This document shows, piece by piece, positions 34,535 to 43,034 of a stretch of 51,772 nucleotides of DNA. Position 1 is the first letter of the stretch; each line of letters begins with the position of its first letter. The stretch is from assembly GCA_024644045.1 (NCBI GenBank), contig JAHELT010000013.1:1-51772 (forward strand), read 5' to 3'. Below the pieces are notes generated by a model. It ran no database searches. It saw only the letters and a program-made list of their open reading frames with translations, and was not told the DNA's origin. The position numbers and the translations under genes were made by a program. This stretch comes from Chromatiales bacterium. Lineage in GTDB: Bacteria > Pseudomonadota > Gammaproteobacteria > JAHELT01.

Positions 34535-35698
34535 ATGGCCTATCGATTCATGCACGCGGGCGTGCTGCTGGCGGCGGGTCTGTGCGCGCTGAGCGCCTGC
34601 ACGCATCAAAGCCACGCCGATATGCAGGCGTTTCGCTCGTCGGCGCAGGCATTCAAGGTCGACACCGTTGTCGAGAGTCTGCGCCATCCGTGGGGCATGG
34701 CGTTCCTGCCTGGTGGCGATGCGCTGATCACCGAGCGGCCCGGGAGCCTGAGGCGGGTGAGCAACGGGCAGCTCGCAGCGGCACCGGTCACCGGATTGCC
34801 CGAGATCGAGGAAGTCGGCCAGGGCGGGCTGCTGGGCATCGCCCTGCACCCCGGATTCGAGCGCAACCGCTGGGTGTACCTCGCGTACGCCGGCAAGTCC
34901 GGGAGCAAGTACAGCACCGAGGTGTTGCGCGGCCGGCTCGATGGGATGACGCTGACCGATGTCGAGGTTGTCTTCAAGGCCGTGCCGAAAGTGCGCGGCA
35001 GCCGCCACTTCGGCGCGCGCCTCGTGTTCGCGCCCGACGGCACGCTGTATGTTTCGCTCGGCGACCGCGGGGCCAGCCCCTCCCAGGGCGATGCGCATCC
35101 CTCACAACAGCTGGGCAGCCATACCGGAAGCCTGATCCGCATCAACGACGACGGTTCGGTGCCGAAAGACAATCCGTTCGTCGGCCGTGCCGGTGCGAAG
35201 CCGGAGATCTACACCTACGGTAACCGCAACATGCAGGGCATGGCGCTGCACCCAACGACGCAGCAGATATGGACCCACGAGCACGGCCCGCAGGGCGGCG
35301 ACGAGGTGAACATCATGCGCGCCGGCGTGAACTATGGATGGCCGGTGATCACTTACGGCGTGAACTACGGGCTTGGCACCAAGATCGGCGAGGGCAGCAG
35401 CAAGACGGGTATGGCGCAGCCGGCGCATAAGTGGGTGCCGTCCATCGCACCGTCCGGCATGGCCTTTTACACCGGCGATCTGCTGGCGGGCTGGCAGGGC
35501 GATCTGTTCGTCGGCTCACTCAAGTTCGGGCTGCTGGTGCGTCTGACCCTGGACGGCGATCTGGTCACCGGCGAGGAACGGCTGCTGGACGGGGAGTACG
35601 GACGCATCCGCGACGTGGTACAGGGCCCGGACGGCGCGCTCTACCTGCTGACGGATGCGTGGAACGGCAAGCTCCTGCGGATCACGCCCGACGGTTAA
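34535..35698 (+). CDS. PQQ-dependent soluble aldose sugar dehydrogenase (YliI/Asd-like), lipoprotein
   Basis: 387-residue six-bladed beta-propeller of the glucose/sorbosone dehydrogenase family, which oxidises aldoses with PQQ in the periplasm. A lipoprotein leader ends in LCALSAC, so it is probably anchored. Family motifs: LRHPWGMAFLPGG, LLGIALHPGF, YVSLGDRG, YTYGNRNMQGMALHP, EHGPQGGDEVN and GVNYGWPVITYG, with the likely base His in WTHEHGPQGG. It follows the five-gene cassette in the same direction, but its substrate class differs, so it may be a neighbour rather than part of the pathway. Confidence 0.9.
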   Translation: MAYRFMHAGVLLAAGLCALSACTHQSHADMQAFRSSAQAFKVDTVVESLRHPWGMAFLPGGDALITERPGSLRRVSNGQLAAAPVTGLPEIEEVGQGGLLGIALHPGFERNRWVYLAYAGKSGSKYSTEVLRGRLDGMTLTDVEVVFKAVPKVRGSRHFGARLVFAPDGTLYVSLGDRGASPSQGDAHPSQQLGSHTGSLIRINDDGSVPKDNPFVGRAGAKPEIYTYGNRNMQGMALHPTTQQIWTHEHGPQGGDEVNIMRAGVNYGWPVITYGVNYGLGTKIGEGSSKTGMAQPAHKWVPSIAPSGMAFYTGDLLAGWQGDLFVGSLKFGLLVRLTLDGDLVTGEERLLDGEYGRIRDVVQGPDGALYLLTDAWNGKLLRITPDG

Positions 35699-35729
35699 GC
35701 TTTACGGGCCGGCCGTTCGTCGCGGCGGC

Positions 35730-36704
35730 TCAGTGCAGCTGCGGCCCTTTCAGGAAGTCGGTGCGGTCGGCTGAACGCAGCTCCATCTCGAGCGTCGCGC
35801 CGTCGCGCGACAGAGTCAGCGGAACCACCGTGCCCGCGGGACCGAGCGCCCACACCAGGCGGAACAGCTGTATCAGCGTCGAGACCGGTTGTCCGGCGAC
35901 CGCCAGCACCATGTCGCCCGTCTCCACACCGGCCTGTTCCGCCGGGCCCTCGCCCGCCAGTCCGGCCACCACCACGTAATCGGTGTAGTCGGTGGCGTAC
36001 AGGCCGAGCCAGGGATGCGCCGGCACGCCGGAAACGCCCGTGGTGAGGAGATTCTCCAGGATCGGCTCGAGCAGGTCGACGGGCACCACCATGTTGCACT
36101 GCACGCTGCGCCCGTCGACCGCTTCCTCCAGCAGCAGCGAGCCGATACCCAGCAGCCGGCCGTCTTCGCCCACCAGCGCCGTCCCGCCCCAGTTCGGGTG
36201 GGCGGGGGCGGTGAACAGCGCTTCGTCGAGCACGTACTCCCAGTAGCCCGCGAATTCACGCCGGGCGATCACCTTTGCTTTCAAGGCGTGCGCCCGCCCG
36301 CCTTGCCCGATCACCAGCACCGGGTCGCCCGGCTGGCAGTCCGCCGTGCTGCCGCGCACCAGCGCCGGCGCGTCGAACGGGCCGAGTGCCCGCACCAGCC
36401 CGAATCCGGTCGCCTGGTCGTAGGCCAGCGGGTACGCCGGCACCACGGCGCCGCGATTGGTCGACAACCAGACCTGCTGCGCTTCGGCGATCAGGTAGCC
36501 GATGGTGAGGACCACGCCGTTCTCGCTGATCACCACCCCGTTGCCCGCGCGCTCGGTGCCGAGCGCCGAGGCGGTGAACGCATCCTCCGGTATCTCGGCG
36601 CGCAGCGCCACCACGGCATCGAGCGTTCGATCGAGGTCGAAACCGGTTTCCCGCGGGTTCGGCTGCAGCGACTCGGGAAACGCCCATTCCTCGTCGTCGG
36701 ACAT
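35730..36704 (-). CDS. HtrA-like pseudoprotease with PDZ domain
   Basis: 324-residue cytoplasmic protein (no leader) with a trypsin-like domain and one C-terminal PDZ domain (about 240-320). Aligned with the active DegP-like protein at 23348-24769 it has lost the whole triad: TNAHVV reads TIGYLI (His to Tyr70), RSDVALL reads TGFGLV (Asp lost) and PGNSGGP reads PNWGGTA (Ser to Trp172). The fold-defining segments VISENGVVLT and VGEDGRLLGIGSL are kept. It probably binds peptides or a partner rather than cutting. Convergent with the aldose dehydrogenase gene. Confidence 0.85.
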   Translation of the reverse strand: MSDDEEWAFPESLQPNPRETGFDLDRTLDAVVALRAEIPEDAFTASALGTERAGNGVVISENGVVLTIGYLIAEAQQVWLSTNRGAVVPAYPLAYDQATGFGLVRALGPFDAPALVRGSTADCQPGDPVLVIGQGGRAHALKAKVIARREFAGYWEYVLDEALFTAPAHPNWGGTALVGEDGRLLGIGSLLLEEAVDGRSVQCNMVVPVDLLEPILENLLTTGVSGVPAHPWLGLYATDYTDYVVVAGLAGEGPAEQAGVETGDMVLAVAGQPVSTLIQLFRLVWALGPAGTVVPLTLSRDGATLEMELRSADRTDFLKGPQLH

Positions 36705-36790
36705 GATCGGTACCGTTACCGGGACGCTTCAGGCATCGCGCCGACGCCGCCCGGAAATGCCGCCCTTGCCCACTGACCCGGGCGACCGAT

Positions 36791-37312
36791 TCAAGCCAGT
36801 TCGATGCTGACCGGCACCGCCCGGCTCATCGTGTGCCCCACCGGCGATGTGCCGACCACCTTTTCATGCAGCGCCTGCAGTGCCTCCGGTGAGGCGTCGC
36901 TGTCGATGTTGACCTTGACGGAGATGTTCTCGTAGCCGGCGTTACCGTCGCGCAGACCGAGAAAGGTATGCAGATCGAGATTGCCGGAAAGCTCGATGCT
37001 CATGTCATGCAGCGTGATCCCCGCCGCGGTAGCGTTGGCGGCGTAGCCCACAGCCAGGCAGTTGCCGAGCGCTGCCAGCACCTGCTCCACCGGGTTGGGA
37101 CCGGTGTCGGTTCCGCCGAGCGCACCGGGTTCGTCGGAAGCAAGCGGCGCGAACTCGCGAACGCTGGCCTCGGAGCGAAAGCCGCCCTTCCAGTCGACGC
37201 GGGCTTTCCACTCGGTGGCGGCGACCCCGGGCTCCTGCTGTATCTTCCCCGCGAGACCCGCTACGGCCTCCATGTTGACGTCGTTCAGCGTAGTCGTGAC
37301 CGTGCTGGCCAT
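36791..37312 (-). CDS. OsmC/Ohr-family protein
   Basis: 173-residue small peroxiredoxin-like protein. Family segments: GGTDTGPNPVEQVLAALGNCLA with the first Cys (C85), GITLHDMSIELSGNLDL and a central helix. The second family Cys is replaced by Ser in VVGTSPVGHT (about 156), so classical thiol-peroxidase chemistry is doubtful. Start at 37312 chosen because AGGAGG lies just upstream on the minus strand; a longer upstream frame reads non-coding DNA. Confidence 0.88.
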   Translation of the reverse strand: MASTVTTTLNDVNMEAVAGLAGKIQQEPGVAATEWKARVDWKGGFRSEASVREFAPLASDEPGALGGTDTGPNPVEQVLAALGNCLAVGYAANATAAGITLHDMSIELSGNLDLHTFLGLRDGNAGYENISVKVNIDSDASPEALQALHEKVVGTSPVGHTMSRAVPVSIELA

Positions 37313-37367
37313 GGCACTCCCTCCTGGCGATGCTCCGGCACACGCTAAGCCATACGGCAGCGGATAA

Positions 37368-37436
37368 CAACCGCGTGACGACACATCGTCAAGTTGGGGA
37401 CACTCCCCAAAATGACGAAAGCTCGTCACGCGGTTG
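37368..37436. repeat. Nested palindrome with GGGGACACTCCCC core (REP-like)
   Basis: Outer 14-bp arms CAACCGCGTGACGA (37368-37381) and TCGTCACGCGGTTG (37423-37436) are perfect complements. Inside, CGTCA/TGACG and TTGGGGA-CAC-TCCCCAA pair again, so the whole 69 bp can form a cruciform. It lies between divergent OsmC-like and small-protein genes and shares the GGGGACA...TCCCC theme with the other repeats here. Confidence 0.75.
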
Positions 37437-37488
37437 CCGGGGACAGGCCAATGCTGCTACGTTGCCGCGCAGCGTGGTCAGGTATGGC

Positions 37489-37845
37489 ATGAAAGCGTTT
37501 CTCACAATTGGCACCGTCGTTCTGCTGCTCGCGGCAGGTCCAGGTTTCGGCACCAATCTGTCCTTCCTCAAGGACGCCCCGATCGAGCAGTTCAACGACC
37601 AGGACATGGCGCTCTTCAAGCAGGCCGTGGAGGATGCCTTGAACCACAGTCCGGACGGGGAGATCACCGGCTGGCGCAATGCCGACACCGGTGTGTCCGG
37701 CAGGTTGAAACCGCTCAATACCTACCAGTCCAGCGACGCCACCTGCCGCCGCCTGCAGATCGCCAACAAGGCGGGCGGACGCAAAAGCAACGTGGCTTTC
37801 AACTTCTGCAAGCTCCCCGACGGCACCTGGAAAGTGGCGAACTGA
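37489..37845 (+). CDS. Small exported protein of the RT0821-like surface antigen type
   Basis: 118 residues with a leader (MKAFLTIGTVVLLLAAGPGFG) and a short mature domain. The sequence NADTGVSGRLKPLNTYQ, TCRRLQIANKAGG and LPDGTWKVAN resembles the C-terminal part of rickettsial/legionella surface antigen-like proteins (DVSGSVTP...CR). Two Cys could form a disulfide in the periplasm. Function unknown; convergent with lpxC. Confidence 0.7.
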   Translation: MKAFLTIGTVVLLLAAGPGFGTNLSFLKDAPIEQFNDQDMALFKQAVEDALNHSPDGEITGWRNADTGVSGRLKPLNTYQSSDATCRRLQIANKAGGRKSNVAFNFCKLPDGTWKVAN

Positions 37846-37850
37846 TTCGA

Positions 37851-38810
37851 TCAGATGTCGGCTGCCGCATCAGGCAGCTCGCGTCGCGCCGATTGCTCGA
37901 GCTTCGCACGCCTCGCGGCAACTTCGGAGTACTCCACCCGGCTCCACGCATCGGGGTGGGCGAACAGTTCTCGCAGCAGCGCGTTGTTCAGCCGGTGCCC
38001 GGGCTTGTGCGCAAACAGATGGCCGAACACCGGCGCGCCGGCGAGCGCCAGGTCACCCAGGCAATCGAGCACCTTGTGGCGGGCAAACTCGTCGCCGAAA
38101 CGCAGGCCCTCCTCGTTGACCACCTCGGCGTTGTCGATGACGATCGCATTGCGCCGCGAGGCACCCAGCGCAAGTCCCTGGCTGCGTAACGCCTCGACCT
38201 CGTCGGCGAAGCCGAAGGTGCGTGCGGGCGCGATTTCGCGCTCGAACAGTTCGTCGGTAATCTCCACGGACAGGCATTGCGAGCCGATTACCGGATTCGT
38301 GAAGTCGATGTCCACGGTGATCTGCGAAACGACGTCCGGTGTCAGCGACGCGTAGCGCTCGCCCTGTTGAACTTCAATCGGCCGCTCGATCCAGATCCCG
38401 AAGCGCGGCACGCGCTGGGCGACGATACCGGTGCGCTTGATGATTGCCACCACCGGTGCTGCACTGCCGTCCAGGATCGGCACCTCTGCGCCGCTGATCT
38501 CGATGAGTACGTTGTCCACGCCGCAACCGCGTAGTGCGGCCAGCAGGTGCTCGACCGTCGCCAGGGTGACGCCGTGTTCGTTGCCGAGCACCGTGCACAT
38601 GCTGGTGTCAACCACATTGTGCCAGTTGGCTTGAATGACACCCTGCTGCGGTACGACGTCCGTGCGTACAAAGTAAACGCCCGTGTTGGGGGCTGCCGGG
38701 TGCAGGCGCATGGTCACCGCCTCGCCGTTGTGCAAGCCCACGCCAACGAAATCGATCGTGTTCTGAATCGTGCATTGCGAGGTACAGATCCCCGCGTTTG
38801 AATAAACCAT
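37851..38810 (-). CDS. lpxC: UDP-3-O-acyl-N-acetylglucosamine deacetylase LpxC
   Basis: Committed, zinc-dependent step of lipid A synthesis. 319 residues with both LpxC domains: Glu87-His88 in TVEHLLAALRG (base and zinc ligand), LDGSAAP, APARTFGFADEVE, DEFARHKVLDCLGDLAL (zinc ligands about His245 and Asp249) and HKPGHRLNNALL. All catalytic residues are kept. It lies away from the dcw cell-division cluster where lpxC often sits, so it may be a second copy; the window cannot show this. Confidence 0.94.
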   Translation of the reverse strand: MVYSNAGICTSQCTIQNTIDFVGVGLHNGEAVTMRLHPAAPNTGVYFVRTDVVPQQGVIQANWHNVVDTSMCTVLGNEHGVTLATVEHLLAALRGCGVDNVLIEISGAEVPILDGSAAPVVAIIKRTGIVAQRVPRFGIWIERPIEVQQGERYASLTPDVVSQITVDIDFTNPVIGSQCLSVEITDELFEREIAPARTFGFADEVEALRSQGLALGASRRNAIVIDNAEVVNEEGLRFGDEFARHKVLDCLGDLALAGAPVFGHLFAHKPGHRLNNALLRELFAHPDAWSRVEYSEVAARRAKLEQSARRELPDAAADI

Positions 38811-38946
38811 CGCTGCAGACCTCTGAGTGAGTGTGTGTGCAACGATGGCGTGTAAACGGCAAAGGGCAGTAATCAGCGGGCGCCAATCGCTTGTCCCCGG
38901 GGGAGTTACAAAAACGGTATCGGTAGCGGGGGCTGACAGCCCGTCG

Positions 38947-41259
38947 TCAATTCAAGTCGCGAAGCTCGTCCAGCAGCGCGCGTGCGCCCTGGTCCTGCGG
39001 AAACCGGTCTGCAAGCATTTCGGCGTAACGACGTGCTCTTTCATGCTCGCCGCGGTCCCTGTGCATGCTCGCCAATGCCACCAGAATGTCACGATTGCCC
39101 CGATGGCGCTCGTGTGCCCGCGCCAGCACGTTAATCGCCTGCGCACTTTCGCCCGCACCCTGCAGCGCGAGCGCGTACACGTAGGCGTAGCGTGGCTGGT
39201 CTTCCGCCAGCTCGGCGGCTTCTCGTAGCGGGGGCAGGGCGTCCGGCAGTCGCTCTTGCCTGACCAGCAGCAGACCCAGCGCGTGGCGCAGGTCCGCGTC
39301 CGCGGGGGTGGCCACAATGCCCGTGCGCAGCACCTGCTCCCCTTCCTCATCCCTGCCCAGCTCCCGCATCAGGTCGGCAAGGTTGGCGTACCCGGGGGTG
39401 AACCCGGGGTCCAGGCGCAGCGCGGTCCGGTAGGCAGCCTCGGCGCGCTCGGCATCGCCGGCCGCGGTGGCGACGAGGCCGAGATTGAGGTGCGCATCCG
39501 GGCGTTCGGCATTCACCCATAGCGCTTGTGCGTATTCCTCGACCGCCAGCCCGAGCGCTTTGCGGTACTGCTCCGGCAGCCGCTGGCGCAGCAGCGGTGC
39601 CAGCACGCGCGCGGCTTCGATGCGCACGGCGCGCTCGGGATCGTTCAGCAGCGGCCAGCCGCTGTCGACCCGCGTGCGCAGGTCCGTGACGTCGAGGTAG
39701 CGGACCGCCGCGCGACGCAACAACGCATCCGGCGCCTCCAGCAGGCGTTGAACGGTGGGTAACTGGCTCGGGTGCGCGTAGTCGCGCATTCGCTCGACAG
39801 CCGTTGCGCGCGCGATCGCCGGCTGCGTGGGATCGGCGGCCAGCGCGAGCAGACGCGCGGCGGCGTCTGACGACCCTCTGGCGGCCGCGTGCAACACCTG
39901 GCCAAAGTGCGGCCCGCGGTGCGTGCTATTGGGGTACCACCCGGCCACGGCGTTTGCCGCCCACTCGATCGATTTCTCGACGTGGCATTGGTTACAGGCA
40001 TTCGGCGTTCCGAGCGCCAGCGAGAGATCGGGTCGCGGTACGCGCAGGCTGTGATCGGCGCGCTCGTCGACGATCATGTAGGTTCGCTGCGGCATGTGGC
40101 AGGCGGCGCAGGCGGCCCCCGGCGAGCCGCGCTGGTGACGATGGTGCGATTCGGTGTCATAGCGTTCGGACGCATGACAACGCCCGCAAACGGCGTTGCC
40201 CTCGGCGCGCAGCTCGAGGCTGTGTGGCCGATGGCAGTCGCTGCACGTAACCCCCGCACTGTACATGCGACTCTGGATGAACGAGCCGTAGACATAGACC
40301 TCGTCTTTGACCTGGCCGTCGGGGAAGTACAACTGCTCGTCGAGCAAGGACAAACGGTGGGTGTTGCCGAGCGGCTTCCCGTGCTGGTAACTCTCCGCGA
40401 TCTGGCCACGCCGAGAGTGGCAGCGAGCGCATACTTCGAGCTGGGCACGACTTGAGCGCGGCGCACTGCGGCGAGGTTTACCGCTGTCAGGATCGATGAC
40501 CCAGCTGGCGCCTCCGCGGTCAGCGAGGTCGACGACCAGCCCCTTGCCGGCCTCGCTGGCCTTCGCCGGATCGGCGGCGGCCGCCTGCGCCCACGCGACG
40601 TGATCCGAGCCGGGACCGTGACAGGCCTCGCAGGCGACGTTGATCTCATCGAACGTCGTCGCATAGCTGTCGGTGGCGAAGTCGTAGCCCTTGCGCAGGT
40701 TCGTCGAGTGGCACTCGGCGCACTGGTAGTTCCAGGTCTGATCGCGGCCGGTCCAGTGCAGCGGACTGCGCGCATCCAGCTCCTCGTCCGGATAGAGGTG
40801 GAACCACCGCTGGCCGTCTTCGATCAGGCGACTGTCCCAGGCCAGCCCAAGCGCCTGCAGGTGCCCGCGGGGAAACTCGATCAGGTACTGCTGCAGCGGA
40901 TACCAACCGAAGGTATAGCGAATCGGATAGTCCCGGAGTTCCCCGTCGGGCCCATCGGTGCGTACGAAAAAGCGCCCACCTTTGCGGTAGAAACGCGAGG
41001 TGACGCCATGCACCGTGATCGCCGCATCGTCGAAGTCGCCGAGCACGGTCTGCTCCGTCGCTTCCGCCATGGCCAGGTCGTGATGTGAGCCCTGCCACGC
41101 CTCGGTTTCGGCCCTGTGACACTGCGCGCAGCGTGCGCTACCGACATGCGCGGGGTTCTCGGCTGAGGCCGCCACGCCCGCGACGACGAGCAGCGCCGCA
41201 GCGGCCGCCAGGTCGCGAGCGCGGGCGACTCTCACGTGACCGAACCAGCGCACTACCAT
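38947..41259 (-). CDS. Eight-haem c-type cytochrome with HEAT-like and TPR domains
   Basis: 770-residue periplasmic protein. After a leader (AAAALLVVAGVAASA) come eight CXXCH haem motifs within about residues 44-430 (CAQCH, CAECH, CEACH, CARCH, CSDCH, CGRCH, CAACH, CNQCH), a HEAT-like stretch and four to six TPRs to the C-terminus. The fold of the haem part looks like cytochrome c-554/tetrahaem-related proteins. It is probably an electron carrier or multihaem enzyme with protein-binding repeats; donor and acceptor are unknown. ATG at 41259 chosen because longer frames overlap the HD-GYP gene. Follows that gene by 19 bp in the same direction. Confidence 0.85.
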   Translation of the reverse strand: MVVRWFGHVRVARARDLAAAAALLVVAGVAASAENPAHVGSARCAQCHRAETEAWQGSHHDLAMAEATEQTVLGDFDDAAITVHGVTSRFYRKGGRFFVRTDGPDGELRDYPIRYTFGWYPLQQYLIEFPRGHLQALGLAWDSRLIEDGQRWFHLYPDEELDARSPLHWTGRDQTWNYQCAECHSTNLRKGYDFATDSYATTFDEINVACEACHGPGSDHVAWAQAAAADPAKASEAGKGLVVDLADRGGASWVIDPDSGKPRRSAPRSSRAQLEVCARCHSRRGQIAESYQHGKPLGNTHRLSLLDEQLYFPDGQVKDEVYVYGSFIQSRMYSAGVTCSDCHRPHSLELRAEGNAVCGRCHASERYDTESHHRHQRGSPGAACAACHMPQRTYMIVDERADHSLRVPRPDLSLALGTPNACNQCHVEKSIEWAANAVAGWYPNSTHRGPHFGQVLHAAARGSSDAAARLLALAADPTQPAIARATAVERMRDYAHPSQLPTVQRLLEAPDALLRRAAVRYLDVTDLRTRVDSGWPLLNDPERAVRIEAARVLAPLLRQRLPEQYRKALGLAVEEYAQALWVNAERPDAHLNLGLVATAAGDAERAEAAYRTALRLDPGFTPGYANLADLMRELGRDEEGEQVLRTGIVATPADADLRHALGLLLVRQERLPDALPPLREAAELAEDQPRYAYVYALALQGAGESAQAINVLARAHERHRGNRDILVALASMHRDRGEHERARRYAEMLADRFPQDQGARALLDELRDLN

Positions 41260-41278
41260 TATCCGTTTGCTTCGCCGC

Positions 41279-42595
41279 TCACGCGCTCTCCTGGATGAGC
41301 TCCGTCTCGTTGCGGAAGTATTCGTCCACGATCGCGGCGAGATCGCGGCGCGGCTTGTCGTCGTCGCGATTTGCATAGTCCTCGTGCAAGGTGCGCGCTA
41401 TGCCGCTGAATGCCGTTAGCAGATCCGGGTCGAAATGCGAGCCGCTGCCCTCGCTCAGAATGCCCATCGCACGGTCGAAATCGAAGGCTTTCTTGTACGG
41501 TCGCTCGGATGTTAACGCATCGAACACGTCAGCGATCGCGAAGATACGTGCGTTCAACGGAATACCGTCGGCTCGTTTCGCTTCGTTATAGCCGCTGCCG
41601 TCATACTTCTCATGATGGTACCCGACCACCGTCGCAGCATCCGCCAGCCACGCGGAACGCTGCACAATATCCAGACCGTGCTGCACGTGCTGCTTCATGA
41701 TCTCGAACTCCTGCTCATCGAGCCGGCCGGGTTTCAGCAGAATGTTGTCCGTGATGCCGATTTTCCCGACGTCGTGCAGGAAAGCGCCCTTGATGAGGCT
41801 GCGGATCGTGTGCCGATCCGCACCGACAGCTTCGGCGAGGCGTACCGAGTAGATGGAGACCCGGTAATTGTGCACGTCCGTGTCGCTGTCACGCTTGGCG
41901 ATGGCGCTGCCGAGGACCTCGATCATGTCGAGGTTGGCATCGAGTAGCCTGACGGAAAGCCGGGCCAGCCGGGTCAGCAGTCGGGAGATGATCGGATACA
42001 ACATCAGGGCGGTCGCAACAACCAACCCAACGGTCAGCGCAACCGTCTTGAGTATCCTGCGGTAGATCTGCGAAAACGCCTCTGGTGCGAGCGCGAAAAC
42101 ACCGTGCGCGTGCGCGGCAACGGCTCCGTCGCTGTTCCGCAAGGGCACCACGACATGGACGTGTGCGACACCGTCTATCGTGACGTTCTCGAACCAGGGT
42201 TCCTCATCCCGGGTCGTGCGCTGCGGCGTGCGCATGAAGGTTGCCACTGCGGCCGCGTGAGGGTAGTCAGCATCGTACAATCTTGCCAGCTCGTGCGTAT
42301 CGGTATTGCTGATCTCAATGGAGACAAAACGACCGATCTCCTGGCGGCGGGCCTGTGAGGCAATGCGCTCCAGTGTGGTTTGAAACCTGGCGCGGTCGAG
42401 CGAGTCCGGCAGGTCGAGCAGGTGCAGCACCTGGGCATTGAGAAACGCCGCGGAGCGTTGCGCACGGTCGGCGATGGTGTCACCGATTTTCCGGTACTCA
42501 ACGAAAAAAACACCGGTGCCGACAATCAGGGCGATGACCAGCGCGCCGGCACCCAGCCGCCAGGCCAGTTGACGGTGTACTTGTTGTTTATTGAT
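41279..42595 (-). CDS. Membrane HD-GYP domain protein with non-canonical start
   Basis: Putative c-di-GMP phosphodiesterase. The HD-GYP domain has HDVGKIGITDNIL and YHHEKYDGSGYN, so GYP reads GYN, plus FDALTSERPYKKAF. Two TM helices flank an extracytoplasmic sensor domain. From the first GTG (42430) the protein would lack its first helix; the frame stays open upstream and encodes it (RLGAGALVIALIVGTGVFFV). No ATG, GTG or TTG is present there. AUC at 42593-42595 has GGAG eight bases before it and gives 438 residues. Start uncertain. Confidence 0.75.
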   Translation of the reverse strand: MNKQQVHRQLAWRLGAGALVIALIVGTGVFFVEYRKIGDTIADRAQRSAAFLNAQVLHLLDLPDSLDRARFQTTLERIASQARRQEIGRFVSIEISNTDTHELARLYDADYPHAAAVATFMRTPQRTTRDEEPWFENVTIDGVAHVHVVVPLRNSDGAVAAHAHGVFALAPEAFSQIYRRILKTVALTVGLVVATALMLYPIISRLLTRLARLSVRLLDANLDMIEVLGSAIAKRDSDTDVHNYRVSIYSVRLAEAVGADRHTIRSLIKGAFLHDVGKIGITDNILLKPGRLDEQEFEIMKQHVQHGLDIVQRSAWLADAATVVGYHHEKYDGSGYNEAKRADGIPLNARIFAIADVFDALTSERPYKKAFDFDRAMGILSEGSGSHFDPDLLTAFSGIARTLHEDYANRDDDKPRRDLAAIVDEYFRNETELIQESA

Positions 42596-42603
42596 GGTGC
42601 GCG

Positions 42604-42607
42604 CTCC
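42604..42607 (-). promoter_or_regulatory. Shine-Dalgarno GGAG ahead of a putative AUC start
   Basis: GGAG, then eight bases, then ATC AAT AAA CAA on the minus strand. The spacing is ideal, and the resulting protein starts just ahead of the first TM helix of the HD-GYP protein. Confidence 0.45.
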
Positions 42608-42744
42608 AGGTGCAGCCCGCGTGTATTGTAGTGTCGTTGTGCGAGCATAGCCATGCGTGCACCGGGTGCGTGCCTGTGCGGTAGCTAATACGCTAAACTG
42701 TGCCGGAACCCTTCCGATTGACCTGAACTTGAGCGCTTAGCACG

Positions 42745-43005
42745 ATGACGGATAAAAGATTCCTGACGGTTCACTTCACGGACGGCAGCAAGCTGTCCGT
42801 CTCGTTCCCGCAGCAGGTGCAGGACCCTTCGCGCATGGCCAGCATGGTCGAGAAAGCGCTGGACGCCCGGCAGCTGGCGATCGATGTGAGCGGTGAGCTG
42901 TTCGTGGTGCCGATAAACAACGTCAAGTACCTGCAACTGCATCCAACCCCGGAGAAGCTGCCTGACACCGTGATTCGCGGCGGAATGCTTGAGCAGGATT
43001 ATTAG
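42745..43005 (+). CDS. Conserved small protein of unknown function
   Basis: 86 residues, soluble, no leader. It reads MTDKRFLTVHFTDGSKLSVSF at the start, which suggests a small beta-barrel or sensor-like fold, then a helix and INNVKYLQLHP. I do not recognise a family. It lies 29 bp upstream of the AraC-family gene in the same direction and may be co-transcribed. Confidence 0.7.
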   Translation: MTDKRFLTVHFTDGSKLSVSFPQQVQDPSRMASMVEKALDARQLAIDVSGELFVVPINNVKYLQLHPTPEKLPDTVIRGGMLEQDY

Positions 43006-43034
43006 TCGTAGCTCCGACCGCGGTTGTTTCCGCA

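Noticed and set aside
41260-41376. N-terminal extension of the octahaem cytochrome up to 41376
   Set aside because: It overlaps the HD-GYP gene and puts a charged, low-complexity stretch before a normal leader peptide at 41259.
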